This document shows positions 56,870 to 64,000 of a stretch of DNA of 64,000 nt, in pieces (the stretch's first letter is position 1; every line of letters begins with the position of its first letter). The stretch is from positions 21,730,041 through 21,794,040 of the forward strand of contig JBBMOA010000006.1 in the NCBI GenBank assembly GCA_037954235.1, given 5' to 3'. Made by a program: the position numbers and the translations under genes. The notes below the pieces were generated by a model. It had not been told where the DNA came from, searched no databases, and saw only the letters and a list, made by a program, of their open reading frames with translations. This DNA comes from Aulostomus chinensis (Eukaryota; Chordata; Actinopteri; Syngnathiformes; Aulostomidae).

Positions 56870-58220
56870 CACTTTCTTTTACGCTTTGTCCATTTCATCG
56901 AAAAAATAAACTAAGGAAATCTCAAATATGCTGAAGCCAATTGGAAAAACAAAAAGGAAAACAAGAACTGAACAATGAGGTTGATTGATGAAGGGTGTAA
57001 ACTAGCATTTGTGAGTCATCAGCACATAGGCTGCTGACTGCAATAATCATCATGTTCTGATTAATCCCAGTATCCCCCACATTCAGTACAAAACATCTTC
57101 TGTGATATTCAACACTCCTGTATTTTGTTTAAAACAATGATTTACATGTCTGTATATGTTATGTTTCAAGAGCCTACAGGTACACAGCACATCTTGATTT
57201 TTGATTAATATTTTGATCTGTTTTTCATTACTGTTGGTGGTGGGAGGGGAGTGGTTGAATCAATAACACTGACAGTTTGATCAATTCCCCCACAGTGGTT
57301 AACCCCACAGCGCAATTACACACTTTTTCCACAGATGCTCTCCATCAATTATATAAAACAGTTTAAATGACTGTCAAGGAGAGACTCAAGCTGTTGCGTT
57401 TTCTCAACATTATTTACCCTATTTTTTTTTTTTAGAAACAGATCATTATGGGCTGTTGCAAGCACTAATCTATTTTACTCAGTAAATGTGTGGAGAGAAA
57501 TCTACATCAAGATTTTTTGACAAATTGTAAAAGTATATTTCAGGAAGCTTGCACAATGTGATATAACTGATGAATGACATCATTTTTTTCCCCCAAGATG
57601 GGCTTGAGACAATTTCTGACTACAAAAAGATTCTTATGAGATTGGCAAAGCATCCCCCTCTTCTGGCAGATGAGCAATGGGTTTTATATACCACTGGTGT
57701 TTTCATAAAGAAACACAGACACAAACACAAAGAAAAGATGAGTAAATAGTAAGAGTAGAAAATAATGAAATGACCATAACAAGAATCATACAGTATTATA
57801 TCAAATATCTGCTGGCAAGCCATGATTAGTAATTGAGTAACAAAAAAACGCTGTACTTAACCCGTTTTACAGTGTGGTCATTTTTTTTGTCATCATTTGA
57901 TTATTTTAGTGTCTCATATTTTCCTCTGTATGTCCCATTTCTTTGTATCACATAATGCTCCAGTAATGCTAAAGCCACCTTTGTTTCTTAGTTGACAAAT
58001 CAGAGTCACTAAAAGGATTTGGATATCTCTTTTGTCACTTCATAAATAAGAAAATACATTCACTAAATTCAAGGATTCAAGGATCTTTATTGTCATACCA
58101 CTCACATTTCCATGTTGGTGGTACGAAAATTGAACTCAGGTACCTGGATAGCAAGAGATAGCATAATAAGAGAGTAGAGAACAGAATAGGTATTTACAGA
58201 ACAGAAAAGATATTTACAGA
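56870..58220. other. Intergenic region, right
   Basis: AT-rich sequence with no recognisable gene or transposon protein. TTCAAGGATTCAAGGATC at about 58068-58087 is a short direct repeat. Confidence 0.45.
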
Positions 58221-58221
58221 A

Positions 58222-58327
<106 letters not shown>

Positions 58328-58424
58328 TATACTCCAGAAACCTGCATTTTGGAGTTCTGCCTGTCCTGCTTGCCTGCCTGTATGCCTGTATGCCTGCATG
58401 CGTAATCCCTTTCCCAATTGCCCA

Positions 58425-58556
58425 GTGTACCCGGGGAGAACCTACGCCAGCATGGGTAGAACATGCAAACTCCACGCATAAAGACCCTGTGCCTGAGCTG
58501 GGGCTCTAACCCGGAACCTTCTTGCTGTGAGGTGACAGTGCTAACCACTGTGCTGC
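58425..58556 (-). repeat. SINE head fragment
   Basis: The 5' half only, minus orientation: plus strand ACCCGGGGAGAACCTACGCC to AACCACTGTGCTGC, including the B-box region CTCTAACCCGGAACC. About 240 bases upstream of the PTAR1 start codon. Confidence 0.8.
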
Positions 58557-58748
58557 ATAAAAATAGTAATAATCATAATCATCATCATCATCATAAGAAT
58601 AGTATAATTCAAAATCACTTCAAGTCTCATGTTTATTGTGGAGCCATAAGGACTCAGATCTGATTTGAACGTCCCTCTTTTGTTTTCGAACCATATCAGC
58701 TATTCTTAAGCATGGCCTCTGCGGTCTTCCGTATTGCTGTCCTTTTAC

Positions 58749-58779
58749 CCGGAAAAAGTAAGCAGTACATCTGACGTCA
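58749..58779 (+). promoter_or_regulatory. PTAR1: PTAR1 core promoter motifs: ETS site and perfect CRE
   Basis: CCGGAA at 58749-58754 is an ETS core. TGACGTCA at 58772-58779 is a perfect palindromic CRE (CREB/ATF site). The CRE ends 15 bases before the PTAR1 ATG. ETS plus CRE near the start is common in TATA-less housekeeping promoters. Binding is inferred only. Confidence 0.5.
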
Positions 58780-58794
58780 TTTAGTGCCCTAAAA

Positions 58795-58880
58795 ATGGCG
58801 GAGTCGGAGGAGGAGGTGGACGTCTTGGTCCAGAGAGTTGTTAAAGACATTACAAACGCCTTTAAGAGGAACCCCAACAT
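58795..58880 (+). CDS. PTAR1: PTAR1 exon 1 (coding part)
   Basis: 86 nt, ATG at 58795 in the context AAAAATGG, ending in phase 2 before donor GTGAGT. It encodes the acidic N-terminus and VVKDITNAFKRNPN. Confidence 0.95.
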
Positions 58881-61800
58881 GTGAGTAATAAAGCTGTCTG
58901 TGAACGTAACGGTGTGAAGTAGCGTCTGTCACATCCAGTTCCTCGCCGAAAGAACAGCTTGACCTAATTCAACTGTGTGGGCTACGACTATTACCTGGAA
59001 TCAAAGCGGTTAAAGGAAAGTTGCCAGTTTCTTGTTAATTGGTACTGTTGAATACATCAGTGAGTTCTGTTTGTATGTTTTTGCTACACAAACAAGCATG
59101 CTATCTTATTTCCTTCTTTTGTAAGATATGAAATGTAGACGATGTGTGTTCGGGTAGTCAGGTTGACTCGGTGTATTGGCGTATGTCCCTGTTTGCACAA
59201 ACAGGTGTCATCAGACACATTAAGTGTCTGTATTTAAACACAATAATAAGAGACTCCTTTCATAAATGGTCTGTTCAAATGTTAAGTTCCACTAGAATAT
59301 GTATTTCCTGAAGTAGTGTGACTGGTGACACCTTTTAAGTTGGACACAGCTACTAATGCTGGCAGCAGCAAGGTTTGATGATAGTGTTACTGAGTAGTAG
59401 GCTGCTGATTTTATTTACTTGTATCCTAACGACTTGACAGTCAGATCACACCTTGGCAAGCTTGTTTGTTTATTAATTTGAAGACTTTTATTGACATGAT
59501 ATACCAGTAATTCAGCAGAGGTGTGCAAAAATGGTTCACATACCAGTTTGTGCCAGTAAATGTAAACCTAGTCCATCGTTGGTCAACCAATTAAAACATT
59601 CTGACTTCAAAGCAAAATCTTATATTTTATTTATCGAGTGTAATTTTCATGAAGACATCTTTTATATTTTACTATAATTCATCATAGCTTCTGCTGGTCT
59701 GCAGCCTCTTTCAACAGCAGCATCAGTCAGGGATTTGGTACCACAAAGACTCCTGGGAAGAAGTCAAGGCCGTGTATGCATGGGGTATGAATGAGGACAG
59801 GAGGACAGAGCAGAAGAGAGGCGCTTAATGTATCAAGGGAGTTCGAGGCCTATAGCAGCATTCTGTAACTAAGGGCTGTAGAATATATGACTTAACTAGT
59901 AAGTTTGATTAATGCTGATCCTGTGCTATGATGAAGCCTGAAACCTGACTGGATATCTTCTAACAAACTCTTGCTTTGAAGAAAGTCACAAAGCTGTTTA
60001 ACAACTGCTATCTCAAGGTTTTTGAGTGAAAGGGAAGATTAGATATGGGTCAATGGATGGCCCAAACCTCTGGATCTAGAGTCTTCTTTTTTGAGAAGAG
60101 GTTTAATTACTGCTACTTTAAAGCACTTTGGAATGTGACCAGATAATAGTGACACATATTTAAGAGAGAGGTGCTGAGTAAGGTAAAGTATCTTTAAGCA
60201 ACTTAGCTGGGATGGAGTCTAGGAGACAGGTGGATGGATTAGAAAAATAAATTGTATTCAGTGTTTGAAGGTTATTGAGAGAAAAGCAGTCCAGATGTAA
60301 GTCTGCCTACCTCATGGCCTACATCACTCTTTAATGTTTCTGATTTAAAAACTAATGTGGTATCAGCTGATGGCAGCAGGAGATGAATTTTATCTCTAAT
60401 AAGTAGAATTTTATTTCAAAAGTTGGTTAAGTCTTAACTGTTCGGGGAAACAGGAATACTTTGCTCAATAGAGCTGCTGAAGAGAAACCTTGGGTTGTTC
60501 TTGAGTTCCTCTATTAATAGTGAGTAATAGGCTGCTCTTGTTTTGGAAAAGGCTTTTCTATTTTTTTTAGGTTGTGGTTTTTACCATTTGTGATCTGAAT
60601 TTAATCTCTCGTTTATCATGCAATGTGAGTGTAATCACCAATTACATCCATCCATCTATTTTCTATACCGCTTATCCATTAATGTTTACAGGGGGGCTGG
60701 AGCCTATCCCAGCTGACATTGGGTGAGAAGCAGGGCACACCTTGAATGGGTTGCCAGTCCGTCGCAGGGCCATCGGGAGCAATTAGGTGTTGTAATTTTT
60801 GATCACTGGAAAACAAATTTACATTGCCTGTTTGGAATAGAAGAAATACGCTGGCAGTCAGAACTTGGCATACATACCACGAGTGTAATGTGTGGCTAAC
60901 TGGTGACCTGTCAAGAGTGTACCCTGGAGGTACAGTGACAGCTGGGATAAGCTCCAGTTCCTGAACAGTGGTTATCAATAGATGGATGGAAAGTGCGGCC
61001 AGGGAGGTATTGTGTGGACACATATTCAAAGGATTATCAGAGTATTGCTCAGGCTTGCATCATCAACTTGTCCCCACTCTCTTCAGGCATTACAGATAAA
61101 ATCTACGCCTTAAACAAATCATTAAAGCAGGGTAATTTAACACAGTAACAATTATGGTTCACATTGAAACTGTAACAATAATCATTGGGAAATTAAGGCT
61201 GTTAATCGTGAATCTGGTATTGCTGCTATCGGGAAGAAGCTGTTTCCATTACAGGCTGTACGGTGGTGCAGTTGTTAGTACTGTGGCCTCACAGCTCCAG
61301 GTACTCCGGCTTCTTCCCACCATCCAAAGACATGCAAATGGGGACTAGGCTAATTGGATACTCTAAATTTACTGTAGGTGTGGCTGTGAGTGTGAATGGT
61401 TGTCTGTCTGTAGGTGTTGGCCCTGTGATGGACTGGCGACCTGTCCAGGGTGAACCCCGCCTCTCACCAGTAGCCACTGGGATAGGCTCCAGCCCCCCCA
61501 CAACCATTAATAGGAATAAGCGGAAGAAGATGGATGGATGGACGTTTCCATTGCATCTCTAGTTTACACTGGAAAAACACACCACATTAGTTGAATTTGA
61601 AAAAGTTACATGTGTCTTTATTGCCAAAACACTAAAAAAAGAAGAAAATGAAGAAACGTACCTTGATTTGCTGTGCCAATGTTAATATTGGAGATTGGAC
61701 TGTTACTGATGCACTGAAAAAATTACTTACATCTGTTGATACTGATGATGTGCTGATGTTACTGTGCATCCTAACTGTCATTGTGGAGACTGTAGTTTGA

Positions 61801-63588
61801 GGTTCTTTTGAACAGTATGAGTATTTGACAGGTTTCAAACAAAAAAGATAAGTTTACAATCCTCATTTAGGGTGGATTTGTTGCAGGGCTGTGCCAATAT
61901 CAATATGAAACCTGTCAGTGGTTTTAATGCTTTTGTCTGATTGGTGTACATATGTACATAAGACATAAAAAGATGAGACAGAACAGCAGCTTAGACAAGA
62001 CTTGGGCCCACTTAGCTGCCTATTACACCCCAGTACACACATTTTCACACAAACATGAATAGAGTGCAACAAATCAAACAAACAACACAACAGTCCATAG
62101 AAAAACAATCCCTAATGAGTCTGTTTCTAAGTAGGGATCATACAAATACACTGATTTAAATGTACAGTACCAAGGCGTTGCAGGGGGGAAAAAGGTCATG
62201 TACCAAAAAAGAGGATATTATTATGTATCAGTGATGGTTTTAATATCAAATCTTGGTCATCTTGATCAGAATAGAATTGAATTGTGAGATACCAAGAGAC
62301 TTCCATCCACAACTCCAAGAAGAGTGCTGCCACAGCTCTGAAAGGCTAATATAGTCTAGTCAAACTGTAACTCAGTACAGTCTGCTATCATATCACTTAG
62401 AGCCACCTAATATGTTTGAACATTTCTTCCATGTTTATCCCACAAACCTACCCCTCATTCCCTCCTTTCAATTATGTGCTCCTACAGTGATGAGATTGGC
62501 GTCATCCCTTGTCCAGAGGCCCGCTACAACCGCAGCCCCATTGTGTTGGTGGAGAATAAGCTCGGAGTAGAGAGCTGGTGTGTCAAGTTTCTGCTACCGT
62601 ATGTCCACAACAAGCTCCTGCTTTACCGACAGCGGAAACACTGGCTGGACAGAGAAGGTACCTGAACCATTTTAACCACCCCCAGACAAAATCAAAACTA
62701 AAAGTTAGTTACGGTATGTAAGGTATGTCTCTATTGTGACAGTTTTCTGAGACAGATTGTAGACCAGAACAAATTTGTACAAAGTGGTAGTTCATCGCAC
62801 TTATTGTTTCTTCATCCTGTTTTTTTTGTCTTTCCGATCATCAGTTCTATTACTTGAAGGTTAATAAAGTCAGTTTGTTACTCCTAAGCCAGAACAAAAT
62901 GTGACATTGCAGTTTGGGGACAGAGGTATAAGGACCCACCGAAAACATGTGGCATTTGAGCTGTTGATACAAATTTGTTCCATTTCCTAAAGTTGACAAA
63001 AGCTGAAAACTAATGTTTGTGTGTCCCCTAGCTTTAGTGGATATCACCTGCACCCTGTTGTTGCTTAATCCGGACTTCACTACTGCGTGGAATGTCAGGT
63101 ACAGACATAAAGCCCCTGGCATAATGTGCTACCCTAGTCACAACTACAGAAATTGTCTTTGTTTTTCTTTCTGACTTGCATGTCTTATGCCATTGAAAGA
63201 GTATGACATTGACAATGACACAACACTCAATGCAGAATATTTGTGACACATAGTAACTCCAGATTCTGAGTACAGAAGTGAGGTTTTATTTTCAAGTCTT
63301 TGCACAAGTTAGCTCCAGAGGGTCAGCATTTTCTCCAGGTAATACAGATGGAGCCTCAGTCTTGGAGGGCTTCACTGATGTGCATACAATCACAGCTAGG
63401 CACATCACAGGGCAAGTAAAAAGTAAAAGTCTATCAGCTGCTGTGTAGCTGGGATTATAATGCATCACTACTTGAAATTGCAGGAAGGAGCTGCTGCAGA
63501 GTGGTGTTCTTAACCCAGAGAAGGACCTGTACTTGGGCAAACTGGCCCTCACTAAATTCCCCAAGAGCCCTGAGACGTGGATACACCG
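58795..63588 (+). CDS. PTAR1: PTAR1, protein prenyltransferase alpha-subunit repeat protein, first four coding exons
   Basis: The four exons spliced in phase give 142 complete codons plus two bases; the gene runs on past the window (about 400 residues in mammals). PTAR1 is the alpha-type subunit of the third geranylgeranyl transferase (GGTase-III, with RABGGTB), which lipidates the SNARE Ykt6 and FBXL2; that role is family knowledge. In the sequence, the start MAESEEEVDVLVQRVVKDIT and blocks EIGVIPCPEARYNRSPIVLV, ESWCVKFLLPYVHNKLLLYR, LLLLNPDFTTAWNVRKEL and LALTKFPKSPETWIHR are almost identical to mammalian PTAR1. NPDFTTAWNVR and FPKSPETWIHR are PPTA-repeat cores. It is intracellular, with no signal peptide. 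It is divergent from MAMDC2 across 6.5 kb. Confidence 0.95.
59890..60595 (-). mobile_element. LINE (L2/CR1-like) reverse transcriptase fragment
   Basis: On the minus strand from 60595 downward, pieces read RAAYYSLLIEELKNNPRFLF, then STCLLDSIPAKLLKDTLP, FKVAVIKPLLKKED and AVVKQLCDFLQSKSLLEDIQ followed by SGFRLHHSTGSALIK. This is the linker and fingers part of a non-LTR reverse transcriptase, in order. Stops and frameshifts abound. Confidence 0.75.
60645..60787 (-). repeat. SINE 3' fragment
   Basis: Minus-oriented tail and body piece (plus strand TTCTATACCGCTTATCC, GCTGGAGCCTATCCCAGCTG) of the second subfamily. Confidence 0.7.
60900..60990 (+). repeat. SINE 3' scrap
   Basis: GGTGACCTGTCAAGAGTGTA, GCTGGGATAAGCTCCAG and an ATGG tail; plus orientation. 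Confidence 0.55.
61255..61542 (+). repeat. SINE with internal deletion
   Basis: The head TACGGTGGTGCAGTTGTTAG is joined directly to AGGTACTCCGGCTTCTTCCC; about 90 bases including the B box are missing. The remaining body and ATGG tail are intact. Confidence 0.85.
62488..62657 (+). CDS. PTAR1: PTAR1 exon 2
   Basis: 170 nt after acceptor CCTACAG. It encodes DEIGVIPCPEARYNRSPIVL to YRQRKHWLDRE and ends in phase 1 before GTACCT. Confidence 0.96.
63032..63098 (+). CDS. PTAR1: PTAR1 exon 3
   Basis: 67 nt between CCCCTAG and GTACAG. It encodes ALVDITCTLLLLNPDFTTAW-NV, the first clear PPTA repeat core, ending in phase 2. Confidence 0.95.
63484..63588 (+). CDS. PTAR1: PTAR1 exon 4
   Basis: 105 nt between TTGCAG and GTAAGA. 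It encodes KELLQSGVLNPEKDLYLGKL and ALTKFPKSPETWIH, ending in phase 2 within the final arginine codon. Confidence 0.95.
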
Positions 63589-63677
63589 GTAAGACCACAG
63601 ACCCTGTCACTGTCTTATGAGGACGATTTTGTTTGAAATAAAAATGTATTTTAAATTTTTTCTCATCAAACACAATG

Positions 63678-64000
63678 AGGGCTGCAACGACTACTCGAAT
63701 AACTCGAGTACCTTGAGTACAAAAAAATGATCGAGGCAAATTCTTTACCTTGAGGCTTCGTTTAATTAACCTCACGTGACGATATCGTAACGAGAGAGAG
63801 AGAGCGTTGAAGTGAGTGAGTGAGAGAGAGAGAGAGAGTGGGATGAGGTGTGTGTGTGTCACCCGAACTGTGGTGACTGACAGATATATCCAAGTGATGC
63901 CGGACGGGTTGTTTTGCTCGAACAATGGCGGAAGATGGACGAAAACGGCCAAAAAGATGGGAGTGTGGGACCACTTCACACTTCGAAGTGCCAAAAATAT
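63678..64000 (+). mobile_element. 5' end of a hAT transposon, cut by the window end
   Basis: AGGGCTGCAACGACTACTCG at 63678 is a classic hAT terminus. GA and GT runs follow (63794-63860). An ATG at 63925 starts MAEDGRKRPKR. In another frame from 63957, VWDHFTLRSAKN is the start of a BED-type finger, so at least one frameshift separates the two. Lies in PTAR1 intron 4. Confidence 0.7.

Larger units (their letters stand above)
58881..62487. other. PTAR1: PTAR1 intron 1
   Basis: 3.6 kb. It holds a LINE fragment and three SINE pieces, listed separately. Open frames at 61632-62108 are AT-rich and without domains. Confidence 0.7.

Overview
This is vertebrate nuclear DNA, most likely from a ray-finned (teleost) fish. 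It holds two split genes with vertebrate orthologues and is filled with short tRNA-derived SINEs ending in ATGG repeats, hAT and Tc1 DNA transposons, Ty3/gypsy elements, LINE fragments and long microsatellites. No prokaryotic, organellar or free viral gene organisation is present. The species cannot be fixed from the sequence alone.

Layout. (1) 1-5742: a possible LTR-like fragment, a decayed full-length hAT transposon (about 336-4573) and a second, internally deleted hAT element (about 4751-5742). (2) 6716-52251, minus strand: a complete 13-exon coding sequence for MAMDC2 (MAM domain containing 2). It gives 681 codons plus stop, with a signal peptide, four MAM domains and a short acidic tail. 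Its introns total about 43 kb and carry most of the mobile DNA: SINEs, LINE pieces, a Tc1 remnant, two broken gypsy elements, a deleted hAT element and a small hAT MITE. (3) 52252-58794: an intergenic region of about 6.5 kb with an L1-type LINE 3' end, long TCTA and AT repeats and SINE pieces. (4) 58795-64000, plus strand: the first four coding exons of PTAR1 (protein prenyltransferase alpha-subunit repeat containing 1), continuing beyond the window. A further hAT element begins in its fourth intron at about 63678.

MAMDC2 and PTAR1 lie head to head, as they do in mammals, so this is conserved synteny and not a new gene cluster. MAMDC2 makes a secreted matrix-type protein. PTAR1 is an intracellular prenyltransferase alpha-type subunit. 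No functional link between them is implied. I saw no undescribed biological system. The most informative structures are the modular exon design of MAMDC2, a hAT MITE nested in a SINE with a perfect 8-bp target duplication, an old gypsy element rebuilt from two diverged LTRs and nested insertions, a 63-bp coding-phase tandem repeat, a perfect 16-bp hairpin, and a CRE/ETS promoter signature directly upstream of the PTAR1 start codon. Exon borders were set by hand from GT/AG sites and reading phase. They have not been checked against transcripts.
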